From NCBI RefSeq assembly GCF_051201665.1, contig NZ_CP179211.1, forward strand, positions 1 through 64,000: 64,000 nt of DNA, given 5' to 3'. This DNA is from Psychrobium sp051201665. GTDB taxonomy: Bacteria; Pseudomonadota; Gammaproteobacteria; Enterobacterales; Psychrobiaceae. Below, piece by piece: positions 42,321 to 50,713 of this stretch (its first letter is position 1; every line of letters starts with the position of its first letter). The notes beneath the pieces are model-generated. The model was not told the origin of the DNA. It saw only the letters and a program-made list of their open reading frames with translations, and did not search any database. The translations under genes were made by a program, and so were the position numbers.

Positions 42321-44113
42321 GCGCAACATCAGAGCAGAATGGTGCCATATCCAATGCTTTGAACAATAATTTACTTTGTGCAGCACCGGGTTCAGGGAAG
42401 ACATTTACGTTAGTGAAAATAGCTTTAGAAATTCTGGCGGAAAACAAGAGTAACAGAATTTGTTTAGTTACTTTCACTAATAGTGGTGTTCAAGAGATGC
42501 AAGAACGGCTATCTAAATCGCTCACTCCTGAACAATTGAATAGGGTAAAAGTTGCTACATTCCATTCATTATTTTTACAGCAAGCCAAATCTACATTTAA
42601 GGGAAGCCTTTTGATTGGGGCATCTCAAAGTAACTTCATCGATCGACTTCAACGTCAATTAGGAATTAAATTCTATGACGAAGTTAAAGAAGCTATTGAT
42701 ACAGTAGGTATGGAGCTCGATAGAACAGCATTTGAAAATACAAAAGAGGGAGGTATTTTTAAAGCCTATCAAGATCTAAAGAAAAATAACCAGAAATATG
42801 ATTTGGATGATGTTGCTCGTCGGGCTGTAGCTGGAATGATAAAGAATAAAATCTCTCCATTTAGCTATACACATTTTTTAGTAGATGAATTTCAGGATAC
42901 AGATGAAATTCAATTTAGATGGCTAATGGAACACTATAGACAGACAGGCGCCTGCTTTACTGTTGTTGCAGATGATGACCAATCGATTTATTCATTCAGA
43001 GGTGCGCTTGGATATGACATACTTTTAAAATTCCAAGAGGAAACAAAGGCAAGTTTACACCTACTTTCCAAATGTTTTAGGTGTCGGCCAGAAATCCTTT
43101 CTGCTGCGTATAACATGATTGAATTTAACGAGAATAGAATTGCGAAATCAGTAACATCTGCAAAACCTGCTGGTGGTACTTTTGAAATATATACCCATGA
43201 AACAAATTATGCACAATACAAAGTATTCGAAAAAGACTTTATTGATAATCCTGGCGAATGGGCAATACTTTGTCGAACAAATAAACTCTTAGATACAGCT
43301 TCTTTACAACTCACAAGTTTAGGGATCAAACATAGGGTTTCTAATGCAAAAAGCATTTGGGATACAAGGCAAGCAGACTTTGTTCTTAAGTTTCTTTACT
43401 GTTTAAGATTCCCTCATGCTGGTGGTAAATATATAGGTGAAATACTTGGATTTTTAAGAGAGAGTGAAAGTAATATTTTAGAAATTCAAAGTAGAGTCGC
43501 TTCAGCAAACGGGCTGCATCATATTCAATTGGGTACAGACGATGGATATAAACACGCAACTGAGGTTTATTTTGGTTATTTACATGATTGGTTTGATAAT
43601 ACAAATTCAGAAAACGATATAAGAGTTAAAGTAAAAACAATTAAAGCGCTCTTTAGCTTAGCTAAAAACGGCAGAGGTGCGATTAAGGCAAAAAATATCG
43701 GGATAGAATCTAGTGTTTTAGACATTTTATATAGTATGAAAGGTAGTTGGTATGATCGGATAGACTACTTATTACTAAACCTGAATAAAAAGAAAGATAA
43801 GAAGGGAAACACCGATAGCAACGAAGTCGTTTTGACCACATTTCACGGCTCTAAAGGGCTGGAATACGAATTTCTCGCGATTTTTGATTTTATTCAAGGT
43901 GTATCTCCATCAAGTAGAAGTTTAGAACAAGATGCCATCAACAAATCAAGTCAAAGTTTATCTGAAGAAAGGCGATTGGCGTTTGTTGCAATGACAAGAG
44001 CTATGGAGAAATTGTTTATCCATACGTATGAGCGTCGAGAAAACGCTGACACCGGCGACACAACTAGAGTAAAAACAAGTGAATTTGTCGAAGAAATATT
44101 GTACGAAGAATAG
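42317..44113 (+). CDS. UvrD/Rep-like superfamily 1 DNA helicase
   Basis: The 598-residue protein has motif I CAAPGSGKTFT (~21-31), motif II VDEFQDTDEIQF, motif III ADDDQSIYSFRGA, motif V TTFHGSKGLEYEF and motif VI RRLAFVAMTRAMEKL, all SF1A 3'-5' helicase signatures. It overlaps traG by ATGA, so it is translated with the transfer operon. A role in DNA processing of the element (transfer or replication) is likely; a defence role is the alternative. It is shorter than chromosomal UvrD and lacks its C-terminal extension. Confidence 0.9.
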   Translation: MSATSEQNGAISNALNNNLLCAAPGSGKTFTLVKIALEILAENKSNRICLVTFTNSGVQEMQERLSKSLTPEQLNRVKVATFHSLFLQQAKSTFKGSLLIGASQSNFIDRLQRQLGIKFYDEVKEAIDTVGMELDRTAFENTKEGGIFKAYQDLKKNNQKYDLDDVARRAVAGMIKNKISPFSYTHFLVDEFQDTDEIQFRWLMEHYRQTGACFTVVADDDQSIYSFRGALGYDILLKFQEETKASLHLLSKCFRCRPEILSAAYNMIEFNENRIAKSVTSAKPAGGTFEIYTHETNYAQYKVFEKDFIDNPGEWAILCRTNKLLDTASLQLTSLGIKHRVSNAKSIWDTRQADFVLKFLYCLRFPHAGGKYIGEILGFLRESESNILEIQSRVASANGLHHIQLGTDDGYKHATEVYFGYLHDWFDNTNSENDIRVKVKTIKALFSLAKNGRGAIKAKNIGIESSVLDILYSMKGSWYDRIDYLLLNLNKKKDKKGNTDSNEVVLTTFHGSKGLEYEFLAIFDFIQGVSPSSRSLEQDAINKSSQSLSEERRLAFVAMTRAMEKLFIHTYERRENADTGDTTRVKTSEFVEEILYEE

Positions 44114-44582
44114 ACAGAGATAGAATTTAGTACTATCATTATTACATCTGTTTAAGTAACAGAGCTACTACCCAAAACTACTACTTCCGCTATTGAAATC
44201 CCTGCTTTCATAGATATTCTATTTATGTATGACGGCTCAATAGTTTGTATTTTTGGGTGTCTATAATATTTTTTGAATACTTAAACACACCTCATTAAAA
44301 CCTATTTAAGTCACTAGTAGGTACTATTCACCCCACTAATTTTTTTATTTTTAATTTTCGCTCCTATGCGTCTGTTTGCTTCACAGCAAATTATATTAAT
44401 AAAAGAATTAGATTAGCTCCTCTGTATCCTGCAGAAATGAATCATCTCTTTGAGATTGATTTGGAGCTTCCACCGTCATGCAAATAAATTTCGATTTATT
44501 TAAATGACAACTATCCCATTTGGGTTCTCCCATTTTGGATAGAACCCTCATGGACATTTCCATTACATCGGAGATTACTACC
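44114..44582. other. Long non-coding leader region with hairpins
   Basis: No gene is supported. A 34-nt hairpin lies at 44475-44508 (GTCAT..ATGAC outer, AAATAAA/TTTATTT inner). GGGTTCT (44522-44528) pairs with AGAACCC (44541-44547); its TCTCC part could instead pair with the GGAGA ribosome site (44570-44574) of the next gene, a possible two-state switch. A promoter for the downstream operon must be here, but I cannot fix one. Confidence 0.5.
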
Positions 44583-44753
44583 ATGTGTACAACCCCCCAG
44601 GATCATAAGTCACTAGGTTCATACTTACGTCGACGAGAATCCAAACTACTCAAACGTGCATCTCAATTAACTGAAGCTGTTGAAACAACACATCTGTTAA
44701 TTAAGGCAAAGCGTTTATCTACTAAAGCTAATGAATATATATTCTCGGCTTAA
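44583..44753 (+). CDS. Small hypothetical protein
   Basis: The 56-residue protein MCTTPQDHKSLGSYLRRRESKLLKRAS.. starts at ATG 44583 with GGAG at 44570. It is basic and helical, probably DNA- or RNA-associated. First gene of the leader-rich operon. Confidence 0.6.
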   Translation: MCTTPQDHKSLGSYLRRRESKLLKRASQLTEAVETTHLLIKAKRLSTKANEYIFSA

Positions 44754-44808
44754 TTACTAACCCCCAACCACACAACTTGTGGTTATCAAAGCTTAAAAAG
44801 GAGTCTTT

Positions 44809-45015
44809 ATGAACTTTAACGCTTTACTCGACTATATGATAGATTTGGCACGCGGCATAGGCATTAGCTTATTCGTTGTTTCAATATTTACCATTGCTTT
44901 AGAGAAAACTACCAACGCATTTCAACTATCAATGAACGTCAAATTATTGGTGTTTAGTTTGTTTTGTGTTATTTTTGGTGGTGTATTATCTGCAGCTAAG
45001 AAAGAAAAGGAATAA
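44809..45015 (+). CDS. Small two-helix membrane protein
   Basis: The 68-residue protein has AAAAAGGAG before its ATG. Two hydrophobic helices (IGISLFVVSIFTIAL, LLVFSLFCVIFGGVLSA) and a charged KKEKE tail. Inner-membrane location inferred. Function unknown. A small CCAC/GTGG hairpin lies in its leader near 44770. Confidence 0.65.
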   Translation: MNFNALLDYMIDLARGIGISLFVVSIFTIALEKTTNAFQLSMNVKLLVFSLFCVIFGGVLSAAKKEKE

Positions 45016-45018
45016 ATT

Positions 45019-45129
45019 ATGTTAACTGAAGTTCAAGCTCTTTCATTGATCATCGGTACTGTTTTTGCCATGTTTGGTTCGCTTGGTCTAATTTACCTTT
45101 GGGGCTTATGGCGTCAAAAAAAAAATTAG
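45019..45129 (+). CDS. 36-residue single-helix membrane protein
   Basis: It starts three bases after the previous stop, reading MLTEVQALSLIIGTVFAMFG..LWRQKKN. One membrane helix and a basic C-terminus. Tight spacing to the previous membrane protein suggests they act together. Confidence 0.6.
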   Translation: MLTEVQALSLIIGTVFAMFGSLGLIYLWGLWRQKKN

Positions 45130-45314
45130 ATAAACAAGAAAACAACTCATAGTTTAAAATAAACATAACCACCCAACCGTATCATTAATCTTTGATTAAT
45201 CGGTACTCAATCCCTTGTGCTTATACTTTAAAGATGAATTTCATCTTTTTTGTTGTGCATGAATTTTAGAAAAACTTAAGCCTCGCTTTCGTTTTCTATC
45301 TACAACCAATAAAA

Positions 45315-45386
45315 CTACCTAGTAGGAACATACAACTCCTATTATGGGTAGCTGCGTGCGCTCCTACTTAATATTTCTAGGAGGAG
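45315..45386 (+). promoter_or_regulatory. Structured leader 1: hairpin plus SD-pairing strand
   Basis: Upper hairpin CTACC-TAGTAGGA / TCCTATTA-GGTAG (45315-45351). CTCCT (45361-45365) can pair with AGGAG (45379-45383) of the ribosome site before the ATG at 45393. Same layout as the leaders before most downstream genes. Confidence 0.65.
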
Positions 45387-45392
45387 ATTCTT

Positions 45393-45703
45393 ATGGCACG
45401 CCCTAAGAAGAACGTCACCAAAGCCATGCTTGCAGATTGCCTTAAAAATAAATTGTCATTTAAGGAAACTAAAAGCAGACATCCACTTGTTAATAATCCT
45501 AATTATGTTGCTCATGCAATGGAATCAAGTAAACGCAAGCCAGATGTTTTTGAGTTAGATCCAAACATAGACGGTACATCAGCAATTCACTTCATGAAAT
45601 GGGGAGAAGCTGAGTTAATCGCATTATGGTCAGGAATCTTATATCGCTCTTTAAGCATTTTACGTTATGAAAGTAATGAAAAGGCAATAGAAGAGGAATT
45701 AGA
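45393..45703 (+). pseudogene. Hypothetical gene, 5' part, split by IS256
   Basis: Begins MARPKKNVTKAMLADCLKNK (ATG 45393, strong AGGAGGAG). The frame is broken at residue ~104 by the IS256-family element, leaving a fused tail VFIILCHFSRI from the insertion end. Removing the element and one copy of the 8-bp duplication GAATTAGA joins it in frame to 48110-48266, restoring a 155-residue protein. The N-terminus resembles small DNA-binding proteins. Unknown function. Confidence 0.75.
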
Positions 45704-45760
45704 GGGAGTGTTCATAATTCTGTGTCATTTCAGTAGAATATAATAAAACAGGAATGACAC

Positions 45761-45838
45761 ATGACTAACTCTTTTGATTTTGAGCAAGCATTAACAGATT
45801 TACAAGCTGGTAAAAGCCTCACTGGTAAATACCCGTGA
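45761..45838 (+). pseudogene. IS256 transposase, N-terminal fragment
   Basis: ATG 45761 encodes MTNSFDFEQALTDLQAGKSL before the frame runs into the IS630 end. It continues after the nested element as DGILGPLIKQL, so this is the original transposase start. Confidence 0.8.
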
Positions 45839-46928
45839 TCATTGAAAGTGCTTGATTTTTTAGCTAATGAGATCATGATAGTCACATGAAAAAGATTGCT
45901 CTCACCGACATTCAAAAAGAAACGTTAGAATCTCGACATAAAAAAGCGAGAGATAAGCGTGAGTGCGATCGAATTAAAGCTATTCTATTGCGTGACGAAG
46001 GCTGGTCTTCGCCAATGATTGCTCAAGCGTTACGCATTCACGAAACGTCAGTTGTTAGATATATTGATGACTACATTCGTCGTGAAAAATTAACCATCAA
46101 CAGCGGCGGCTCTACTAGTTATCTTAATCATCAGCAAACGCAACAGTTAATTGCACACCTGTGTGAAGTAACTTACCTACATAGCCATCAAATACTTGAT
46201 CATATTGAGAGTGAGTACGACATTAAATACACGGTGCCTGGTCTCAATAAATGGTTACATCAGCATGGCTTTAGTTATAAAAAGCCCAAAGGCGTTCCTC
46301 ATAATTTTGATGAGGAAAAGCAAGCAGCTTTTATCGCACATTATAACCAGCTTAAATCAACGCTGGCCCCTAATGAGCCAATCTTGTTTATGGATGCTGT
46401 TCATCCAACACAAGCGACAAAAATCACGGCAGGCTGGATTAAAAAAGGGGAAAATAAACCCATTAAAACCACAGGAAGTCGAACACGAATTAATGTAGTG
46501 GGAGCTATCCGATTGGGTCACTTAGAGGAAGCAGTGATAAGGCAATATAATAAGACAGTCAACGGTGAATCTATCGTTGATTTTTTAAATGAAGTCAGAG
46601 CCAATTATCAGACGAGCGGTATGCTTCATATGGTTCTTGATGGTGCTGGTTATCACCGTAATCAGATAGTGATTGATGAAGCCGAAAAGCTCAATATCAA
46701 GTTACATTATTTACCACCCTATAGTCCTAATTTAAACCCAATAGAACGGCTATGGAAGGTAATGAACAAAAATGCGAGAAATAGCCAATATTTTTCAAGT
46801 ACTAAAGAGTTTCGACGGCGTATTAGCGATTTTTTTGAGTCAACATTACCCGATATTGCCAATACACTTGACGATACGATCAATGATAATTTTCAAATAT
46901 TAAAAACTGCACTTTGAAGTTGATTTAG
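45828..46928 (+). mobile_element. IS630-family element inserted in the IS256 transposase
   Basis: The insertion is flanked by TA on both sides (45826-45827, 46929-46930), the family's target duplication. Inner ends share AAAGTGC as inverted repeats; the outermost bases match poorly. Removing it restores the IS256 reading frame GGT AAA GAT GGC. Confidence 0.85.
45886..46917 (+). CDS. IS630-family transposase
   Basis: The 343-residue transposase is intact. N-terminal helix-turn-helix (WSSPMIAQALRIHETSVVRYI), then the DDE core with Asp in LFMDAVHPTQ, Asp in MVLDGAGYHRN and Glu in NLNPIERLWK. It mediates TA-specific insertion of its element. Being intact and nested, it is the younger of the two insertions here. 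Confidence 0.94.
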   Translation: MKKIALTDIQKETLESRHKKARDKRECDRIKAILLRDEGWSSPMIAQALRIHETSVVRYIDDYIRREKLTINSGGSTSYLNHQQTQQLIAHLCEVTYLHSHQILDHIESEYDIKYTVPGLNKWLHQHGFSYKKPKGVPHNFDEEKQAAFIAHYNQLKSTLAPNEPILFMDAVHPTQATKITAGWIKKGENKPIKTTGSRTRINVVGAIRLGHLEEAVIRQYNKTVNGESIVDFLNEVRANYQTSGMLHMVLDGAGYHRNQIVIDEAEKLNIKLHYLPPYSPNLNPIERLWKVMNKNARNSQYFSSTKEFRRRISDFFESTLPDIANTLDDTINDNFQILKTAL

Positions 46929-46950
46929 TAAAGATGGCATCTTAGGCCCT

Positions 46951-48066
46951 TTGATTAAGCAATTAACCGAAGCGGCTCTTAATGCCGAACTAGAGCACCA
47001 CTTAGCCAACGATAATCAATCTAATAGAAAGAATGGCAGAACAAGTAAAAACATCAAACACCCGTCTGGTAATTTTGAACTCGACACTCCGCGAGACCGC
47101 AATGGAACATTTGAACCTCAATTAGTGAAGAAAAATCAAACCTCACTATCAGATGAAATCGATCGCAAAATACTCTCGATGTTTAGCTTGGGAATGAGTT
47201 ATCGTGATATCAATGCACATGTAGAGGAGATGTACGGTATTAACGTGGCCACAGGAACGATTAGCGCAGTCACTGACAAGCTTATTCCTGAGCTTAAAGC
47301 ATGGCAACAAAGGCCATTAGATAGCCATTACCCAATTGTTTGGCTCGATGCTATTCATTATAAGGTCAAAGAAAACGGTCGCTACATCAGCAAAGCTGTC
47401 TACACGTTATTAGCACTTAATATGCAGGGTAAAAAAGAGATATTAGGGTTGCATTTATCAGAAAACGAAGGGGCTAATTATTGGCTTTCAGTGCTGACCG
47501 ATCTTAATAATCGCGGTGTTAAAGATATTCTTATTGCCTGCGTAGATGGGCTAACCGGCTTTCCTGAAGCCATAGCAGCTATCTTTCCTGAGACAGAAAC
47601 ACAGCTTTGTATCATTCATCAAATTCGAAACTCACTTAAGTACGTCGCGTCTAAAAATCAGAAAGCCTTTATGGCCGATTTAAAACCTGTCTATCGTGCA
47701 CCCACAAAGGAAGCAGCTGAATTAGCACTCGATAAACTAGAAGAGAAGTGGGGCGAAAAATATCCGCTGGTTATTAATTCCTGGCGCAGGAAGTGGCACA
47801 ATCTATCTCACTATTTTAAGTACCCTGAGCACATCAGGAAGGTGATATATACCACGAACGCCGTTGAGGCGGTTCATCGTCAGTTTAGAAAGTTAACGAA
47901 GACAAAAGGCGCATTCCCGAACGAACATAGCTTGTTGAAGCTGTTGTATGCTGGCATATTGAATGCTTCTGAGAAATGGACGATGCCAATCCATAACTGG
48001 AGCTTGTGTGTTTCTCAGTTGGCGATATATTTTGAGGGACGTTTAGATAGCGTCATTGATATTTAG
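46951..48066 (+). pseudogene. IS256 transposase, main fragment
   Basis: About 370 residues with the mutator-type DDE core: Asp in WLDAIHYKVK, Asp in CVDGLTGFPEA and Glu in TNAVEAVHRQFRK. The N-terminal ~25 residues lie upstream of the nested IS630 at 45761, so the protein is split. A TTG at 46951 could give a shortened product, but normal expression is lost. Confidence 0.88.
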
Positions 48067-48109
48067 AAAATTAAGCCTGACACAGAATGTTGAACGCCCT
48101 CGAATTAGA

Positions 48110-48266
48110 TTGGATAGCGTCACACCAATTTGACTTAGTTACTAACGATTTTGGATTGAATGCAAATGAAATTCGATTATTAGTATCTCGATATGTGAAT
48201 AATGCTTCATTAACCTCACATTCAAATACTTTGTTGCAAGCCTTTCGCAGATTAGATTGTAATTAA
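48110..48266 (+). pseudogene. Hypothetical gene, 3' part, split by IS256
   Basis: Reads on from 45703 as LDWIASHQFDLVTNDFGLNANEIRLLVSRYV.. and stops at 48266. See the 5' part at 45393. Confidence 0.75.
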
Positions 48267-48296
48267 TACCTACATATAACTGCACAACCAATACCT

Positions 48297-48375
48297 ACAA
48301 CCCACTGGGGAGTACTTCAATTACCCCTATGGGATAGTTGTGTCTCCTCTATTTATTATCTCCAGGAGGAGAACA
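48297..48375 (+). promoter_or_regulatory. Structured leader 2 before the CobS-like gene
   Basis: ACAACCCA (48297-48304) pairs with TGGG and TTGT (48330-48341); inner GGGG..TA pairs TACCCC. Then TGT-CTCCTC (48341-48349) pairs with GAGGAG-A-ACA (ribosome site to 48375). Confidence 0.7.
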
Positions 48376-48377
48376 TT

Positions 48378-49436
48378 ATGAACACAACTACAACACCTCA
48401 AGTACAAACTACTCAACAAATCGATTTCAACGAATTTATTTTGGTAAATGCACATACTGTATTTCCTGAACTAATTGACGCTGATTCACCGATGACCGTA
48501 AAAATGCGTAAGCATAGGCATCCAGATTGTTTATCAAGCAATCCACACTATATTCCGGAAGCTGATGTTTTTAAATCGGTAATGGCATGGTGGACTGCTC
48601 CTGATCAACTCTTAGCTCTGGGCTTATATGGTGAAACAGGAACTGGCAAAACAGAGTTATTAATTTATATAGCAGATCGTCTTAACGAACCTGTTTATAT
48701 TGAAAAAGTAACTACTGGCTTGACTGGTGAACGATTTGAAGGAAGTACAGAACTAGTAACAGATGAAAATGGTAATAACATAACTCAAAAACGATATGGC
48801 ACAGCAATGACTGGTTATATTAATGGAGGGTTAGTTATTTTAGATGAAGTTGATAAAGCAAATGAAGATTTTGGTACATCCTTACATTTATTTGCTGAAG
48901 GTAAGCCTTACAATTTGTCTAACTTTTCAGAAACAGTTATTAAACACCCACATTGTCGTATCTCTGCAACCGCTAATACAATTGGTGATGGTGGCAGTGA
49001 CAGGTATATCACATCTCAACGTATGGATTCTGCTTTACGTGCAAGATTTGGTTGGCTAGGTACTCAATTCCTTTCTCCAATGGAAGAAACGAATTTGTTG
49101 GCGGCAATGTATCCAAATTTACCAACGCTATTCATCGCTAAAATGATCAAAACAGCAAATGTTTTACGTGACGCTTTATTAGGTCCTGATCGTGACGGCA
49201 ACATCGAAGAACCTATCTCTTGTGTTTTTTCTACAAGAACAGTTGTTAACTGGGGATATTATACGATGGCTTTTGGAACTAACAGACGACCTTTGGCTGC
49301 TCTGGAGTTCTCATTTTTCGGTTCGGTTGATGAAGAGGAATTACCTATAGTTAAAACGATATTACAACGTTTATGGGGCGATGACTTGGAAAAACCACTG
49401 AAGAATGTTTTAGCAAAAATGAATACGCAAATTTAA
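48378..49436 (+). CDS. CobS-like AAA+ ATPase
   Basis: The 352-residue MoxR/CobS-type ATPase has Walker A GETGTGKT (85-92), Walker B GGLVILDEVDKA (~150-160), a sensor-like SATANTIGDGG and an Arg-rich SALRARFGW. Relatives occur beside DUF3150 and CobT-like vWA genes in SXT/R391 and IncA/C elements, as here. They are not expected to make cobalamin in this setting; a DNA-processing or chaperone role with the vWA partner is inferred. Controlled by structured leader 2. Confidence 0.87.
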   Translation: MNTTTTPQVQTTQQIDFNEFILVNAHTVFPELIDADSPMTVKMRKHRHPDCLSSNPHYIPEADVFKSVMAWWTAPDQLLALGLYGETGTGKTELLIYIADRLNEPVYIEKVTTGLTGERFEGSTELVTDENGNNITQKRYGTAMTGYINGGLVILDEVDKANEDFGTSLHLFAEGKPYNLSNFSETVIKHPHCRISATANTIGDGGSDRYITSQRMDSALRARFGWLGTQFLSPMEETNLLAAMYPNLPTLFIAKMIKTANVLRDALLGPDRDGNIEEPISCVFSTRTVVNWGYYTMAFGTNRRPLAALEFSFFGSVDEEELPIVKTILQRLWGDDLEKPLKNVLAKMNTQI

Positions 49437-49456
49437 TACTTACTTAAACTTACTAA

Positions 49457-49530
49457 CCCACTGGGGAGTACATCGATTACCCCTTTGGGATAGTTGTGTC
49501 TCCTCTATTTATTATCTCCCGGAGGAGAAC
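49457..49530 (+). promoter_or_regulatory. Structured leader 3 before the DUF3150-like gene
   Basis: Almost identical to leader 2: CCCACTGGGGAGTAC / TACCCCTTTGGG, then TTGTGTCTCCTC pairing with GGAGGAGAACA before the ATG at 49534. Confidence 0.7.
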
Positions 49531-49533
49531 ACT

Positions 49534-50649
49534 ATGAACGATACTACCACTACCACTACCACTAAAAACCAAGCTATTGACCATGCAAGCGCTTTAATAG
49601 AAAGAAATACTGCTCTTAAAGAAGGCTGTTGCTTATTAGGTGCAAAAGTGAGTTCCCCTTGCGGTGAATCAACTTTACCTAACGCTGTTGTGTCACTAGG
49701 TGGTCAAAAAATCAATTCAGAACAAGTTAAGTCGTCAAAGCTACAATGGTTTCCTAGAAGTCATTTAAAGCTAACAACGAAGTACAGCAATAGTATAAGT
49801 CGAATCTTAAATGCCGCAGGTGTTAAGTTAGGCGAAATGACTGTTGTACCCTTATCTAAGCTGGATAAAGTACAGGATGAGCTCAACGCATTGAAAGATA
49901 AATGGCAATCAGAAGTTGATGAAGTCATTACAGATTACGATGTTATTATTGCTCAACACTGTCTAGATAACCCCGATGTAGCTCATTTAATTCGTGCACA
50001 TGCTATACCAGCAAGTGAATTTAAAACACGATTTAAAATGAGACTGTTAACACCACTAGCTCTTACTCCTTTAAACGAAGAAGATGATAGTGCGTTAGCA
50101 GATGAACTAGGAGATAACCTTTGGGCTGAAATAGCTAAAGAAGCTTCTAAAATCTATTCAGCATCTTGGTTTAACAACTCAAAACCCGTTACTAGAGTGT
50201 CACAAAAAATACGTCGTCCAATCAACCGTGTTGTAGATAAGATATTAGACCTTTCATTTTTAGATGAGAGTTTAGTTACTGTTGCTACGTCAATCACGGA
50301 TGTTATGCGTCAATTACCTGCTTCTGGATATATCGAAGGTAGAGAATTTGACAACTTAACAAAATGGATGTTTGTTATGAGTGATGAAAGTAAATTACGT
50401 TTACATGCTGAGAACTCTGCGAACGCAAATGCTTATTTAGATAGCGAAGATGGACAAAAAGCTGTTTCACACGCTGAACAGTTCATTGATGCTTCTACTG
50501 AGCAATTTGGTAATGTTGATCAAGTCACCACGATTGATACTGAAGACGTTACACCTGAGATAGAAACTCAATTTGAGTCTCCTATTGAAGTCGTTCAACA
50601 GCCATCGACACTATCAACGACTAATGAATTATCATTTGGTAATTGGTAG
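49534..50649 (+). CDS. DUF3150-like protein
   Basis: The 371-residue protein sits between the CobS-like and CobT-like genes, the standard place of DUF3150 proteins in SXT-like elements. It reads LLGAKVSSPCGESTLPNAVVSLGGQKINSEQV near the N-terminus, then a helical and partly coiled body (LDKVQDELNALKDKWQSEVDEV) and an acidic tail. A Thr-rich start (TTTTTTT) is low-complexity. Function unknown; probably works with the ATPase/vWA pair. Confidence 0.75.
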   Translation: MNDTTTTTTTKNQAIDHASALIERNTALKEGCCLLGAKVSSPCGESTLPNAVVSLGGQKINSEQVKSSKLQWFPRSHLKLTTKYSNSISRILNAAGVKLGEMTVVPLSKLDKVQDELNALKDKWQSEVDEVITDYDVIIAQHCLDNPDVAHLIRAHAIPASEFKTRFKMRLLTPLALTPLNEEDDSALADELGDNLWAEIAKEASKIYSASWFNNSKPVTRVSQKIRRPINRVVDKILDLSFLDESLVTVATSITDVMRQLPASGYIEGREFDNLTKWMFVMSDESKLRLHAENSANANAYLDSEDGQKAVSHAEQFIDASTEQFGNVDQVTTIDTEDVTPEIETQFESPIEVVQQPSTLSTTNELSFGNW

Positions 50650-50713
50650 CTGCCCTTAAGGGATTATTCCTTAAGGGATGATCCCTTTTAATTTATTTTA
50701 AATAGGTATCAAG
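50650..50713 (+). promoter_or_regulatory. Hairpin-rich gap before the vWA gene
   Basis: CCCTTAAGGG repeats and AAGGGA-TGA-TCCCTT followed by a T-rich run, so it may act as an attenuator or weak terminator. It lacks the anti-SD strand found in the other leaders; the ribosome site is AGGT. Confidence 0.45.

Larger units (their letters stand above)
45704..48101 (+). mobile_element. IS256-family element carrying a nested IS630
   Basis: Inverted ends agree at 18 of 23 positions (left starts GGGAGTGTTCA, right inverted end GAGGGCGTTCA, both running to ATTCTGTGTC). The 8-bp direct repeat GAATTAGA flanks it (45696-45703 and 48102-48109). Its own transposase is interrupted by an IS630-family element. 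Confidence 0.85.

Noticed and set aside
44520..44582. Upstream TTG start extending the 56-residue protein
   Set aside because: The extension overlaps the leader hairpins, and the ATG at 44583 has a proper GGAG site.
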